From Nodosilinea sp. LEGE 07088 (lineage in GTDB: Bacteria; Cyanobacteriota; Cyanobacteriia; Phormidesmidales; Phormidesmidaceae), in contig NZ_JADEWX010000045.1 in the NCBI RefSeq assembly GCF_015207395.1, forward strand, positions 1 to 36,257: DNA of 36,257 bases, read 5' to 3'. A program made the position numbers and the translations under genes. Shown here in pieces: positions 1 through 8,487 of the stretch; positions within the stretch are counted from its first letter, which is position 1; the number at the start of each line of letters is the position of its first letter. The notes under the pieces are model-generated. The model ran no database searches and was not told the DNA's origin. It was given only the letters and a program-made list of their open reading frames with translations.

Positions 1-135
1 TTCATTTCAAATCGTTTATTTAAGTCGATTGAAGATCTTGAAGCCCTTATCAACAAACTTCTCAATGAGGGGGATTTAGTTATAAATTGGCATCGCAAGG
101 TGAAAAATAAGGGAAATTCGATTAATGCAATTTAG
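1..135 (+). pseudogene. IS630-family-like transposase, C-terminal end only (cut by window edge)
   Basis: Frame 1 is open from the first base to a TAG at 133-135 and encodes 44 residues. The tail (LFKSIEDLEALINKLLNEG, then INWHRKVKNKGN) resembles the C-terminus of cyanobacterial IS630-type DDE transposases. The catalytic part lies outside the window, so I cannot say whether the full gene is intact. Family assignment is by recalled similarity only. Confidence 0.5.
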
Positions 136-154
136 ATGCGTAACAGCTTATTTC

Positions 155-207
155 CATACAACGCCGATTCTAAGTGATGCACTTCATTCTAGAATCGGCG
201 TTGTATG
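155..207. repeat. 18-bp perfect inverted repeat (hairpin)
   Basis: Arms 155-172 and 190-207 are perfect reverse complements around a 17-nt loop. No T-run follows on either strand, so it is not a classic intrinsic terminator. It lies between the transposase end and the antitoxin-like gene. It could be a terminator without a U-tract, an IS-derived inverted repeat pair, or a small palindromic repeat. Confidence 0.7.
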
Positions 208-271
208 TAGCAAACTCTTACTCAGATTCTGTAAATTTCGACATCAAAAAACATATGGAGGCTGAAGTTAA

Positions 272-478
272 ATGGTTTTTAGTGATGTAGTTGAAGTCAT
301 CAAAAATCTTTCCACAGATGAAAAGCCTGAAATTCAGCTGTTGCTGCAGCAATACCTCCGCGAAGAGCGTCGCGATGAAATGCAGGCCAACTTTGCGATC
401 GCCCAGGCAGAGCAGCAAAACGGTGAACTAACCTTTTCCTCTGATATCAATGAACTAAGGCAACTGATTGAGGACTAA
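272..478 (+). CDS. small antitoxin-like protein (68 aa)
   Basis: This small acidic, helical protein starts MVFSDVVEVIKNL and ends with a DINELRQLIED helix. The pattern is typical of small cyanobacterial proteins encoded just upstream of RelE/YoeB-type toxins. GGAG lies 10 nt before the ATG, giving a good ribosome binding site. Directly downstream and in the same frame is a fragment resembling the N-terminus of such a toxin, which supports an antitoxin role. I recognise no named DNA-binding fold, so the function is inferred from size and context. Confidence 0.55.
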   Translation: MVFSDVVEVIKNLSTDEKPEIQLLLQQYLREERRDEMQANFAIAQAEQQNGELTFSSDINELRQLIED

Positions 479-481
479 TCT

Positions 482-556
482 GTAGAAGTCAATTTTAGTT
501 CTCCCTTCAAGCGCGCCTTCAAAAAACGCATGGCAGTAAGCGCCTACTCAGCTTAG
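482..556 (+). pseudogene. truncated RelE-like toxin remnant
   Basis: After the antitoxin-like stop codon the same frame reads VEVNFSSPFKRAFKKRMA and then stops at TAG 554-556. The start resembles RelE/YafQ-type toxins (xVxFSxxFKRAFKKR). There is no ATG and only about 18 toxin-like residues remain. The fragment runs into the 3' end of the oppositely oriented xisI gene, as if the toxin had been cut off there. Confidence 0.5.
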
Positions 557-897
557 GATGCTATGGCAAAGTCTGTGTATTGCCGCATTTTTGGTTCATA
601 GAAGGCTAAAACAATGTCTTCTTTAGTGACTCCCATCCGTATCAAATCTGTCGCGATTCCCTCTTCAGTTAAGTCCTCTTCAATCCAGAATTTACCATCG
701 CGGATGCGAACATAGATGGTCATACCAGCAATTCGTTCTCCCTTTTGCCAGCCTAAAGCCATCCAAATGTAGTGACCTCTTTCCTCATCCAAGATTAAAA
801 GCTTTTCAACATTGGGGTCAGGATGGCGATCGCAAATTTCCGCATGGTTAGTCAAAATTTTCTTGAGAATTTGAGGGTATTCAATCAGTTTATCCAT
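553..897 (-). CDS. xisI: XisI family protein (fdxN element excision controlling factor)
   Basis: The 114-aa product matches the XisI family. It has an N-terminal MDKLIEYPQILKKIL helix, then the GHYIWMALGWQKGERI strand region and a C-terminal IEEDLTEEGIATDL / FYEPKMRQYT segment. XisI was named as a factor needed for excision of the Anabaena fdxN element, but most family members sit outside any such element. It overlaps xisH by 13 bp, so the two are almost certainly co-translated. No xisF-type recombinase lies nearby, so an excision role here is doubtful. Length is normal for the family. Confidence 0.9.
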   Translation of the reverse strand: MDKLIEYPQILKKILTNHAEICDRHPDPNVEKLLILDEERGHYIWMALGWQKGERIAGMTIYVRIRDGKFWIEEDLTEEGIATDLIRMGVTKEDIVLAFYEPKMRQYTDFAIAS

Positions 898-1301
898 TGC
901 TCGACTTCCTCCGTATCCAGATTTACGACGATGATAGGTAATTGGTGCTTTTGCAGAATGAGCTGGACGAAATCTTGAGTAAAGAAGGTTCTGTGTGCCG
1001 CTGTACTAATCGCAATATACAGCTTACGGTCTGGGGCTGTTTCCTCTAAAAGATAGCGATAAATGTCATATTGCCCTAGGGCTTCTTTCAAATCCTGTAT
1101 TTTAGATGCACCGACAAAACTTTTTGCCTCCACAACCAGCCGTAGGCCACCTCGTTCAACAGCGATCGGGCGTTCAGCGCCGAGGTCAGCATAGAGAGTT
1201 GTTCTTCGATACTGAATGACGTAAGGATCATCGGTAATTGTCCAACCATCCCTGATGAGGGCGTTTCTTACGGCATCGTGAATGATGTCTAACCTAGGCA
1301 T
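885..1301 (-). CDS. xisH: XisH family protein, PD-(D/E)xK nuclease-like
   Basis: The 138-aa protein matches XisH. MPRLDIIHDAVRNALIRDGW is followed by a YADLGAE...VVEAKSF block whose acidic and E-x-K residues fit a PD-(D/E)xK nuclease-like core. The C-terminus (PIIVVNLDTEEVEQWIN) is also typical. XisH and XisI are encoded together in very many cyanobacteria. Their biochemical role outside fdxN-element excision is not established. The gene starts 10 bp after the dnaE stop codon on the same strand, so readthrough from dnaE is possible. Confidence 0.9.
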   Translation of the reverse strand: MPRLDIIHDAVRNALIRDGWTITDDPYVIQYRRTTLYADLGAERPIAVERGGLRLVVEAKSFVGASKIQDLKEALGQYDIYRYLLEETAPDRKLYIAISTAAHRTFFTQDFVQLILQKHQLPIIVVNLDTEEVEQWIN

Positions 1302-1310
1302 AGCATTTTT

Positions 1311-3911
1311 TCACGCGCAGCGCAGCACCTGCGGCCAGGGGACATCCACCTGCTTCAACTCTAGCCCGCGCTGAAAGATCTCGTCGATCGCCACCATCTC
1401 TCCCAACTCAGTCATAAATTGGTGGTCGGCGGTGGCGCGCAGGGTGGTGCCATCGTCGAGGTGGTATTCAAACACCTCCTGCTGGCCGCGTTGGTGCCAC
1501 TGGGCCACGGGCTGGGTGTAGACATAGCCCTGGTCATCCACGCTAAACACATGGCAGGGAATGCGCTTGGCGACAATTTCGCCGATGGTGAGGGGGCCGT
1601 ATTCCAGCGTCAGCAGTTCGGTGTCGGCGCTGAGACAGTATTCGGCGAACTTCACCATCTGCTCCCACAGTTCCTCGGCCACTTTCTTAGCCAGGCCCCG
1701 CTCCACCGCGCCGCTGACGAAGTTGCCCTGGTGCTTCAGCATTTCCGAGACTTTCTTTTTACCCATGGCCCGCCGCAGCAGGTCCGCCTGGCCGAGGGAA
1801 TAGCCCGCCATATCCTGGGCAATTTTCATGATCTGCTCCTGGTAGACCATGATGCCGTAGGTCTCGCTCAGAATCGGCTCTAGAATTTCGTGGGCAAAGT
1901 CGATTTTCTCGCGCCCGTGTTTGCGGTTGATAAATTTGGGAATCAGCCCCGCATCCAGCGGCCCCGGTCGATACAGGGCCAGTACCGAAGAAATGTCTTC
2001 GAGACCGGAGGGCTTGAGGTCGCGCACGATCTGGCGCATGCCGGAGGACTCTAGCTGAAAGACGCCGCCCAGGTCGCCCCGCTCCAGTAGCTTGTAGGTG
2101 GCGGGGTCATCCATGGGCAGGTCGTCGGGGTCGATTTTGGTACCGTGGGTAGCCTCGATCAGATCCAGGGTTTTTTGGATCATGGTCAGGTTGCGCAGGC
2201 CCAAAAAGTCCATCTTTAAGAGGCCCAGGGCTTCCACATCTTCCATGTAGTACTGGGTGATCACCTGGCCGTCGTTGTTGCGCTGCAGGGGCACAATTTC
2301 GTCGAGGGGGTCTTTGGAAATCACCACCCCGGCGGCGTGCATGCCGAAGGTTTTGTTGGTGCCTTCGATGCGCAGGGCCATATCGACCCAGCGGCGAGTT
2401 TGGGGATCGTTGTCGTACTTTTCTTTGAACTCGGGGGCAGGGGTGTCGTCGGAGATCATCACCTTGAGCTTGGTAGGCTTGCCCCGCGCCACCGGAATCA
2501 GCTTCGCCATCCGGTCGGACTCGGCGTAGGGAATATCCAGCACCCGGGCCACGTCCTTGAGCACCGCCTTGGAGGTCATGCGGTTGAAGGTGATGATCTG
2601 GGCCACCCGCTCTTCGCCGTAGCGGCGAGTGACGTATTTGATCACCTCGTCACGGCGATCGATGCAGAAGTCGGTGTCAATATCTGGCATTGACTTGCGT
2701 TCGGGGTTGAGGAAGCGCTCGAACAGCAGGCCGTGGTGGATGGGGTCGATGTTGGTGATTTCCATGGCGTAGGCCACCAGCGACCCTGCCGCCGAGCCCC
2801 GGCCCGGCCCTACCGGAATGTTGTTGTCGCGGGCAAAGCGGATGTAGTCCCACACCACCAAAAAGTAGGTGGGGAACCCCATCTGAATCATCATCTCGAT
2901 TTCGTATTCGAGGCGATCGCGGTACTCCTGGCTAATCTCGCCATAGCTGGCCGCCTTCATGCGTTTGACCAGCCCTTCTTTGGCCACCTGGCCCATGTAG
3001 GCCCCGGCGTCTTCGTTGAACTCGGCGGGAATAGGGAAGTCAGGAATGCGCGACTGGCCCAGGATGCCGGTGTAGTCTTCGACTTTGTCGGCGACTTCCA
3101 GGGTGTTGGCGATCGATTCTTCAATGATGTCTTCAGGGATGTGGTCGCGAAACAGCCGCCGCATCTCGTCGGCGGATTTAACATACTCGGTGCCGCTGTA
3201 GCGCAGCCGCTTGTCCTCGGTCAGCAGCTTGCCGGTCTGAATACAGAGCAGGGCGTCGTGGGCCTCGACATCGTTGCAGGAGATGTAGTGGGAGTCGTTG
3301 GTGCAGATCACCTTGATATCGAGCTCGCGGGCGATCTTGATGATCTCCACATTCACCACCCGGTCTTCGGCAGAGCCGTGATCTTGGATCTCCAGGTAGT
3401 AGTCATCGCCGAACAGGTCTTTGTACCACTGGGCCACCTTGCGGGCCACGTCGGGCCGCTTCTGCAAAATCGCCTGGGGCACCTCGCCCCCCAGACAGGC
3501 ACTGGTGACGATTAGCCCCTCGTGGTACTGCTCCAGCAGGTCTTTATTGATGCAGGGGCGCGAGAAGATGCCCTTGCCCTGCACCCCTTGCAGGTGCGAG
3601 ATGGTGGTGAGCTTGACCAGGTTTTTGTAGCCCTGGGTGTTTTTAGCCAGCACCACCTGGTGGTAGCGGGGGCGGCGCTGCTGCTGGCCGATGTCGCCGT
3701 TGATCAGGTACATCTCGTTGCCGATAATCGGCTTGATGCCCGCCCCTTTGCAGACCTTGATCAGCTCGATCGCGCCATACATGACGCCGTGGTCGGTGAG
3801 GGCGATCGCAGGCATACCCAATTCCTTGGCTCGATCCACCAGCTGGGGCAGCTGACTGGCCCCGTCGAGCAGGCTGTAGGCACTGTGGATGTGGAGACCA
3901 ACAAAGGACAT
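1311..3911 (-). CDS. dnaE: DNA polymerase III alpha subunit, N-terminal half with split intein N-fragment
   Basis: This is the replicative polymerase alpha subunit, N-terminal extein. The PHP domain begins at residue 1 ([19 protein letters not shown]) and the polymerase palm holds the catalytic PDIDTDF motif (residues 409-415, Asp412 and Asp414). [11 protein letters not shown] motif lies near residue 370. After ...FAEY758 the sequence becomes an intein N-fragment starting at Cys759. The product must be joined to a separately encoded C-half by protein trans-splicing, as in other cyanobacteria. The C-half is not in this window. The gene is complete for the N-half (866 aa). A near-palindromic LexA-like box lies about 24 nt upstream. 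Confidence 0.97.
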   Translation of the reverse strand: MSFVGLHIHSAYSLLDGASQLPQLVDRAKELGMPAIALTDHGVMYGAIELIKVCKGAGIKPIIGNEMYLINGDIGQQQRRPRYHQVVLAKNTQGYKNLVKLTTISHLQGVQGKGIFSRPCINKDLLEQYHEGLIVTSACLGGEVPQAILQKRPDVARKVAQWYKDLFGDDYYLEIQDHGSAEDRVVNVEIIKIARELDIKVICTNDSHYISCNDVEAHDALLCIQTGKLLTEDKRLRYSGTEYVKSADEMRRLFRDHIPEDIIEESIANTLEVADKVEDYTGILGQSRIPDFPIPAEFNEDAGAYMGQVAKEGLVKRMKAASYGEISQEYRDRLEYEIEMMIQMGFPTYFLVVWDYIRFARDNNIPVGPGRGSAAGSLVAYAMEITNIDPIHHGLLFERFLNPERKSMPDIDTDFCIDRRDEVIKYVTRRYGEERVAQIITFNRMTSKAVLKDVARVLDIPYAESDRMAKLIPVARGKPTKLKVMISDDTPAPEFKEKYDNDPQTRRWVDMALRIEGTNKTFGMHAAGVVISKDPLDEIVPLQRNNDGQVITQYYMEDVEALGLLKMDFLGLRNLTMIQKTLDLIEATHGTKIDPDDLPMDDPATYKLLERGDLGGVFQLESSGMRQIVRDLKPSGLEDISSVLALYRPGPLDAGLIPKFINRKHGREKIDFAHEILEPILSETYGIMVYQEQIMKIAQDMAGYSLGQADLLRRAMGKKKVSEMLKHQGNFVSGAVERGLAKKVAEELWEQMVKFAEYCLSADTELLTLEYGPLTIGEIVAKRIPCHVFSVDDQGYVYTQPVAQWHQRGQQEVFEYHLDDGTTLRATADHQFMTELGEMVAIDEIFQRGLELKQVDVPWPQVLRCA
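1314..1637 (-). other. DnaE split intein N-terminal fragment (108 aa)
   Basis: Residues 759-866 of the dnaE product form the intein. Cys759 is the splice-junction nucleophile in [14 protein letters not shown] (block A). The TxxH motif of block B is in [11 protein letters not shown]. The spacing and the [10 protein letters not shown] and [10 protein letters not shown] segments match the Npu/Ssp DnaE intein class. The extein side ends in AEY, the usual -1 context. The C-terminal tail is slightly divergent ([11 protein letters not shown]) from the best-known members. Confidence 0.95.
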
Positions 3912-3928
3912 GGCGCGACGGCTCTATT

Positions 3929-3942
3929 AGTACAATTCTACT
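3929..3942. promoter_or_regulatory. LexA/SOS-box-like palindrome upstream of dnaE
   Basis: AGTACAATTCTACT is one base away from the palindrome AGTAC-N4-GTACT that fits the published cyanobacterial/Gram-positive LexA consensus (RGTACNNNDGTWCB). Its centre is about 24 nt upstream of the dnaE ATG, where a repressor could block transcription. A single near-match may be chance. Confidence 0.3.
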
Positions 3943-4213
3943 GTTTTAGCCCTGGTTGTTGCAGACTCAATTGACCGAGGGCATCCAAGCTGCCCCTTAG
4001 ATTAACGGATCTTTGACCGATTGATGAGTCTACATCTAGCGACTTTTAGAGAATGATAGAAATCACGACCCCTACATATAGGGTTAGAGTTCGACGGGGA
4101 TTACCTCACGGGCGATCGCTCTCTTCAGCACTGCCTAGACAGACTGAGCACCTGTATATCTGCTATAGACGAAATCCGATTTGAGACACCTCCGATTCAC
4201 AATCAGGAACCTC

Positions 4214-4241
4214 GTAGGGGCATAGCATGCTATGCCTCTAC
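4214..4241. repeat. 28-bp palindromic dispersed repeat
   Basis: The sequence starts GTAGGGGCATAGC and ends GCTATGCCTCTAC, a nearly perfect palindrome with one G-T type mismatch. Palindromes of this GTAGGGGC...GCCCCTAC kind are scattered between genes in many cyanobacterial genomes. It probably forms a hairpin in RNA, but nothing indicates a function here. Confidence 0.6.
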
Positions 4242-4365
4242 AGAACCGGGGGTATTCAGCCGGGAGTTGCTATTAGACGATAGCTGAGCTAAGCCACAGA
4301 TGCCGAATGCATACTTCTGGCAGCAGATCAATCCATCATCAACCCGCTCGGAGAACCCAGTGGTC

Positions 4366-5403
4366 ATGTCATATCAGGTGTCAAACCGATGGAAAAAGCA
4401 CTATTGGCTAGTGCTTCTAGTCTTAGGGATGGCGGGTCTGTTTATACACCTCAGCTTTTGGTCTATTCCGCCCCAGGATCTGCTCAAGGAAGACATCTAC
4501 TACATCTGGCTGGAGGGCGATCGCATTGTGGCAGGCGAAAATCCTTATGCCAGGGTTCTAGCTGGAGATATGCGGCTCAACGACAAGTACGCCACCTATT
4601 TCCCTCTGGCCTATCTCTTCGCCGCCCTGGTGCAAAAGCTAGGGGTGACCGACTTTGTTGGCTGGCTCTACCTGTGGCGGCCCCTGTCCCTAACGTTCCA
4701 CCTGGGCCTGGTAGCGCTGGTGCTGAGGCATTTCTATCGACGCGGGTTGTACCGGCTGGGCTTGGCCGCCGCCGCCATTCTTTTGCTCGGGCGCTGGAGC
4801 CTTTACATTACCCGCGTGCATCACCTGGAGTTTGCGGCGATTTTCTGTCTGGTGCTGTCGCTGGTGCTGTTGCGCGCCAGGCCCAAACTGGCGCTACTGG
4901 CCTTCAGCATGTCCCTCGGCATTAAACAAATCGCGATCTTTTTGCTGCCGCTGTATCTCATCTATCTGTGGAATACCGGCACCAAGCAGCGACGACTGCC
5001 GGATCTGGGCATCGGGCTAGCCATCATTTTGAGCATCCCCGTCTTGACCTCGCTGCCGTTTGTGCTGTGGAATGCCGAGGGGTTTACGAAATCGATCCTG
5101 TTCTCAGCTACCCGCGCAGAGGTCTCCCACATCGACGGTGCGCCCTCTATCGATGTCGTCGTAGCCCAGGGCTGGCCAGGGCTGGTGGGGATCAGGGCCA
5201 AGCTGCTGATGCTCTCGCTGATGGGCATCGTCTATCTCAGCTATCTCAAAGAAAAAGCCGGGCTGTTGGTGGCGGCGGCGCTGGTGATGATGATTTTTCT
5301 GTACTTTAATTCGGTGCTGTTTTTGCAGTATTTTCTGTGGCCGCTCAGCCTCACTCTGTTTGCCCTAGTCGAGGCTGTCCCCCTGACCTTAACCGACGAT
5401 TAA
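4366..5403 (+). CDS. polytopic membrane protein, GT-C/GT87-like glycosyltransferase candidate
   Basis: The protein has about nine to ten hydrophobic segments. An N-terminal membrane anchor (YWLVLLVLGMAGLFIHLSFW) is followed by a soluble loop with acidic residues (EDIYYIWLEGDR, GENPYA) and then many helices. This layout, with acidic residues in the first loop, fits polyprenyl-phosphate-sugar-dependent GT-C/GT87 (DUF2029-like) enzymes. The start at 4366 (MSYQVSNRWKKHY) puts positive charges right before the first helix. An ATG at 4300 would add 22 residues of unlikely sequence. No neighbour identifies the sugar or acceptor, so the enzymatic role is tentative. Confidence 0.6.
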   Translation: MSYQVSNRWKKHYWLVLLVLGMAGLFIHLSFWSIPPQDLLKEDIYYIWLEGDRIVAGENPYARVLAGDMRLNDKYATYFPLAYLFAALVQKLGVTDFVGWLYLWRPLSLTFHLGLVALVLRHFYRRGLYRLGLAAAAILLLGRWSLYITRVHHLEFAAIFCLVLSLVLLRARPKLALLAFSMSLGIKQIAIFLLPLYLIYLWNTGTKQRRLPDLGIGLAIILSIPVLTSLPFVLWNAEGFTKSILFSATRAEVSHIDGAPSIDVVVAQGWPGLVGIRAKLLMLSLMGIVYLSYLKEKAGLLVAAALVMMIFLYFNSVLFLQYFLWPLSLTLFALVEAVPLTLTDD

Positions 5404-5543
5404 CCCCAGCACCGCTACCGTTAGCGCCAACGCCCCCATTCTGTGGCACTCTGGAAAGTGGATGTGCGATGGTCAAAGCGTAACCCATGAGGCCATTGCC
5501 GCACCCAAAATTTCTTCGCATCGGCAACCATTGAGCAAAGGCT

Positions 5544-6776
5544 ATGCAAACGCTTCCCAACCCCGTCTCCCAAGCCACCGCCACCCCTGCCTTTGACCCC
5601 TTCGACACCACCATTCACCGCCGCCAGACCCGCCCGGTGCCCGTAGGCAACGTCACCATCGGCGGCGGCCACCCGGTCGTGGTGCAGTCGATGATCAACG
5701 AAGACACCCTGGATATCCAGGGGTCTGCTGCTGCTATTCGCCGCCTGCACGAGATCGGCTGCGAAATTGTGCGGGTCACGGTGCCCAGCATGGCCCACGC
5801 TAAGGCCCTGGCCGACATTCGCAAAATCTTAGCAGACACTTACCAGCCCGTGCCCCTGGTGGCCGACGTGCACCACAACGGCATGAAAATTGCCCTGGAG
5901 GTGGCTAAGCATGTCGATAAGGTACGCATCAACCCCGGTCTCTACGTGTTTGAGAAGCCCCAGGTGGGCCGCACCGATTATTCCCAAACCGAATTTGAAG
6001 ACATCGGCACCAAAATTCGGGAAACCCTAGAGCCCCTGGTGGTCTCCCTGCGAGATCAGGGCAAATCGATGCGCATTGGCGTCAACCACGGCTCGCTAGC
6101 CGAGCGGATGCTGTTTACCTACGGCGACACCCCCGAAGGCATGGTGGAGTCGGCCCTGGAGTTTATCCGCATCTGCGAATCGCTAGACTTTCGTAACCTG
6201 GTGATTTCCCTGAAAGCCTCCCGGGTGCCGGTGATGGTGGCCGCCTACCGACTCATGGCCCACCGCATGGATGAGCTGGGGATGGACTACCCCCTGCACC
6301 TGGGCGTGACCGAAGCCGGGGATGGCGAATATGGCCGGATCAAGTCTACGGCAGGCATTGCCACCCTGCTGGCCCAGGGCATCGGCGACACCATTCGGGT
6401 CTCCCTGACCGAAGCGCCCGAAAAAGAAATTCCCGTCTGCTACAGCATTTTGCAGGCTCTGGGACTGCGCAAAACCATGGTGGAATACGTGGCCTGCCCC
6501 TCCTGTGGCCGCACCCTGTTTAACCTCGAAGACGTGCTCCACGAGGTCCGCGAAGCCACCAAGCACCTCACCGGGCTCGATATTGCGGTGATGGGCTGCA
6601 TTGTCAACGGCCCCGGCGAAATGGCCGATGCCGACTACGGCTACGTGGGCAAGACTCCCGGCTATATTTCGCTGTATCGCGGTCGCGACGAGATCAAGAA
6701 GGTGCCCGAAGACCAGGGCGTGGCGGAACTGATCAACCTGATCAAGTCTGACGATCGCTGGGTCGAGCCTGAGTAG
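5544..6776 (+). CDS. ispG: 4-hydroxy-3-methylbut-2-enyl diphosphate synthase (flavodoxin/ferredoxin)
   Basis: IspG/GcpE converts methylerythritol cyclodiphosphate to HMBPP, the penultimate step of the MEP isoprenoid pathway, in the cytosol. In cyanobacteria ferredoxin is the likely electron donor. The 410-aa product has the TIM-barrel part (residues ~25-300) and the 4Fe-4S domain with CPSC (Cys318, Cys321) and Cys352 in GCIVNGPGE; Glu359 is in place. [18 protein letters not shown] near the N-terminus is a family signature. The ATG at 5544 follows a weak AAAGG. The gene faces ccmO across a terminator. Confidence 0.97.
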   Translation: MQTLPNPVSQATATPAFDPFDTTIHRRQTRPVPVGNVTIGGGHPVVVQSMINEDTLDIQGSAAAIRRLHEIGCEIVRVTVPSMAHAKALADIRKILADTYQPVPLVADVHHNGMKIALEVAKHVDKVRINPGLYVFEKPQVGRTDYSQTEFEDIGTKIRETLEPLVVSLRDQGKSMRIGVNHGSLAERMLFTYGDTPEGMVESALEFIRICESLDFRNLVISLKASRVPVMVAAYRLMAHRMDELGMDYPLHLGVTEAGDGEYGRIKSTAGIATLLAQGIGDTIRVSLTEAPEKEIPVCYSILQALGLRKTMVEYVACPSCGRTLFNLEDVLHEVREATKHLTGLDIAVMGCIVNGPGEMADADYGYVGKTPGYISLYRGRDEIKKVPEDQGVAELINLIKSDDRWVEPE

Positions 6777-6778
6777 GG

Positions 6779-6825
6779 AAAAAAGCTGAGGGGGATGGCC
6801 AACTGAAATCAGCTATCCCCCTCAA
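6779..6825 (-). terminator. intrinsic terminator of the ccm operon
   Basis: On the minus strand a GC-rich stem (arms 6812-6825 and 6786-6799, about 13 bp with one G-U type pair, 12-nt loop) is followed by a run of six T (6784-6779). It lies 118-164 bp beyond the ccmO stop codon, where the operon should end. The hairpin may also slow plus-strand transcripts leaving ispG, but no T-run follows on that side. Confidence 0.85.
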
Positions 6826-6940
6826 TGTTGATCGGGCCGTTGAGGTCTGGATGGTCAAAAATGAACTCAATGGCGACCACCAGATCGCGCCAATTGACCC
6901 ACGACATAATTTGATTTCCCGTGCCAGATTTCCCCTGAGC
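6809..6940 (-). pseudogene. fragment of a TIGR01777/SulA-like epimerase
   Basis: A minus-strand frame between ccmO and the terminator reads GTGNQIMSWVNWRDLVVAIE and then FIFDHPDLNGPINIEGDS before TGA at 6811-6809. This matches the conserved C-terminal region of TIGR01777-type NAD-dependent epimerases (SWIHxDDLVxAIxFLLEHPxLxGPVN). Nothing before it in this frame looks like the Rossmann part, so it is a gene relic. An ATG at 6907 would allow a 32-aa peptide, but translation is doubtful. Confidence 0.5.
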
Positions 6941-6942
6941 CC

Positions 6943-7827
6943 CTAAAGCTCTTCGTCGTCTAGTTCTTGCTCTTCTACCGTTAGCTCTAGGGCAATTGGC
7001 TCAGCTGCTTCCGCAGCAGCTTCAATCAGCACAGGCTCAGCTGCGACCTCTTCTTGCTTGGTCTCCAGGTTGAGCGGAATCCGTAGCGGCTCGGGCTGCT
7101 CCTGCTCCATTTCCATCACGGGTAGCGACTCAACTAAGTCATCGAGGGGGCGGGGAATCACCATCACGGCGTGCAGTTCGCCGATGCGCTCGGCCTCGTG
7201 CATGCCGGCTTCGATCGCGATCGCCACATTGGGCAGCGACCCCCGAATCAAAATCGTACATAGCCCCTCTCCGATAGACTCATGGGACATCAGCTGCACG
7301 TCAGCATTCTTAGTCATAGCATCAGCCGCCCCCACCATCGCCGGAAAGCCGCGGGTTTCTAACAACCCAATGGCATAGCTGCCCATTTTGCCGCCGCCCG
7401 TGCGGCGCAGCTCGTCCCAGCGGGCGCAGATGGGCAACACCGCTTCTAGGTTAGGCAGCGGTCGTGGAATGAGCGTTGACGAGACAAATTGACCAAACTC
7501 CTGGGCGGTTTTTACCCCCGCTTCTACCGCCATTCGCACATCGGCAACACCACCCCGCACAATCGCCGTGCAGTGGCCACCGCCCGTTTTTTCGTAGCCC
7601 ACCAGCAGCACATCAGCGGCCTTGAGCATGGCATCGGCAGTACCCACCACTGCCGGAAAACTCTCGGTCGATACCATGCCCAAAGCAGCGCCACGGTACT
7701 TGTCACGCCGCTCTACAGCAGGAGCCTTAGGCGATGGGGTCGCCAGGTTCAGCCGTTTTTGAGCAGTGGGCTTCAGGTCGAGGGGCGAGGCTAGTTTGCC
7801 GTCAGTTTGCATAGAGTGCCTCTGCAC
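6943..7827 (-). CDS. ccmO: carboxysome shell protein CcmO (tandem BMC domains)
   Basis: CcmO is a beta-carboxysome shell component with two fused bacterial microcompartment (BMC, PF00936) domains. BMC1 spans about residues 44-135 (GAALGMVSTESFPAVVGTAD ... IPRPLPNLEAVLP) and BMC2 about 148-237 (GSYAIGLLETRGFPAMVGAAD ... IPRPLDDLVESLP). The first 40 residues are a basic linker and the last 50 an acidic, glutamate-rich tail ending ELDDEEL. It is the last gene of the ccmK2-K1-L-M-N-O operon, 21 bp after ccmN. In many strains ccmO lies elsewhere, so its presence in the operon completes the set. Confidence 0.95.
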   Translation of the reverse strand: MQRHSMQTDGKLASPLDLKPTAQKRLNLATPSPKAPAVERRDKYRGAALGMVSTESFPAVVGTADAMLKAADVLLVGYEKTGGGHCTAIVRGGVADVRMAVEAGVKTAQEFGQFVSSTLIPRPLPNLEAVLPICARWDELRRTGGGKMGSYAIGLLETRGFPAMVGAADAMTKNADVQLMSHESIGEGLCTILIRGSLPNVAIAIEAGMHEAERIGELHAVMVIPRPLDDLVESLPVMEMEQEQPEPLRIPLNLETKQEEVAAEPVLIEAAAEAAEPIALELTVEEQELDDEEL

Positions 7828-7848
7828 AGGGGTGTCTGCCTTTCCATT

Positions 7849-8466
7849 CTACGGCCTGTCCTCTGGGGTAGTGCCACTCAAACCCTGACGATTGGGAAAT
7901 AGTGTAGCCAGCAGGCGATTGACCTGAGCTTTACCGTAGACAGAGGAGCCGTTTGAACTGTTGCCGTTCAGGGTGCTGCCACTATGAGTGCTGCCATTGT
8001 GAACCGGCTGCTCCTGGGCAATGCTACCAAAAGCGCCAGGGCTAGAATAGCCATCAGCCCCATTTCCGTTTTGGCTCGCACCAGCTCCTTGGGACAGAGT
8101 AGACAACGGCTGACTAGGATCGCCCAGTAGAGACCCGGGCGACACCACCTGAGATGGGCCCAGGGTAGGGTTAATCACTGTGCTATTGGAGCCAATGCAG
8201 GTGTGTTGCCCAATGGAACCATGGCCGACCACCAGTACCCCACTGCCCAGACTCACCCCTGGCTCAAGTACCAAATCTCCATGCTGGGCTTGCACTACGG
8301 CATCAGCGCCTAGACAGACCCCGGGCGAAATCACCAGCCTGCACCCCGGCGCTGCCCCCAGTATGACGCCCGCAGCCATAGCCACCCCAGGGGCCACATC
8401 CACATTTCCCTGGATATGGTCGTTGATAGGTGGGTGATTCGCCTGGGCGGGTACTGCCACGGTCAA
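7849..8466 (-). CDS. ccmN: carboxysome assembly protein CcmN
   Basis: CcmN bridges the CcmM/Rubisco core and the shell. Residues ~15-120 form hexapeptide repeats of a left-handed beta-helix (GVILGAAPGCRLVISPGVCLG). A Ser/Gly/Asn-rich linker follows (~125-175). The C-terminal amphipathic encapsulation peptide VYGKAQVNRLLATLFPNRQ (residues 176-194) is the segment known in this family to bind shell protein. Length (205 aa) and architecture are normal. It sits 21 bp downstream of ccmM in the same operon. Confidence 0.93.
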   Translation of the reverse strand: MTVAVPAQANHPPINDHIQGNVDVAPGVAMAAGVILGAAPGCRLVISPGVCLGADAVVQAQHGDLVLEPGVSLGSGVLVVGHGSIGQHTCIGSNSTVINPTLGPSQVVSPGSLLGDPSQPLSTLSQGAGASQNGNGADGYSSPGAFGSIAQEQPVHNGSTHSGSTLNGNSSNGSSVYGKAQVNRLLATLFPNRQGLSGTTPEDRP

Positions 8467-8487
8467 AGATCTTGGGGCGAGAGTGGG

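Larger units (their letters stand above)
3912..4365. other. divergent intergenic region between dnaE and the membrane protein gene
   Basis: About 450 bp without a convincing gene. It must hold the dnaE promoter (minus) and one for the plus-strand membrane protein. It contains the LexA-like box, a short palindrome around 4078 (CCCTACATATAGGG) and a dispersed palindromic repeat at 4214-4241. An in-frame upward extension of the plus-strand gene to 4300 is possible but has no ribosome binding site. Confidence 0.6.

Noticed and set aside
2733-3515. Long plus-strand open frame opposite dnaE (260 codons)
   Set aside because: It lies entirely within dnaE on the other strand, has low-complexity composition and no family resemblance. 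It is a shadow of GC-rich codon use.
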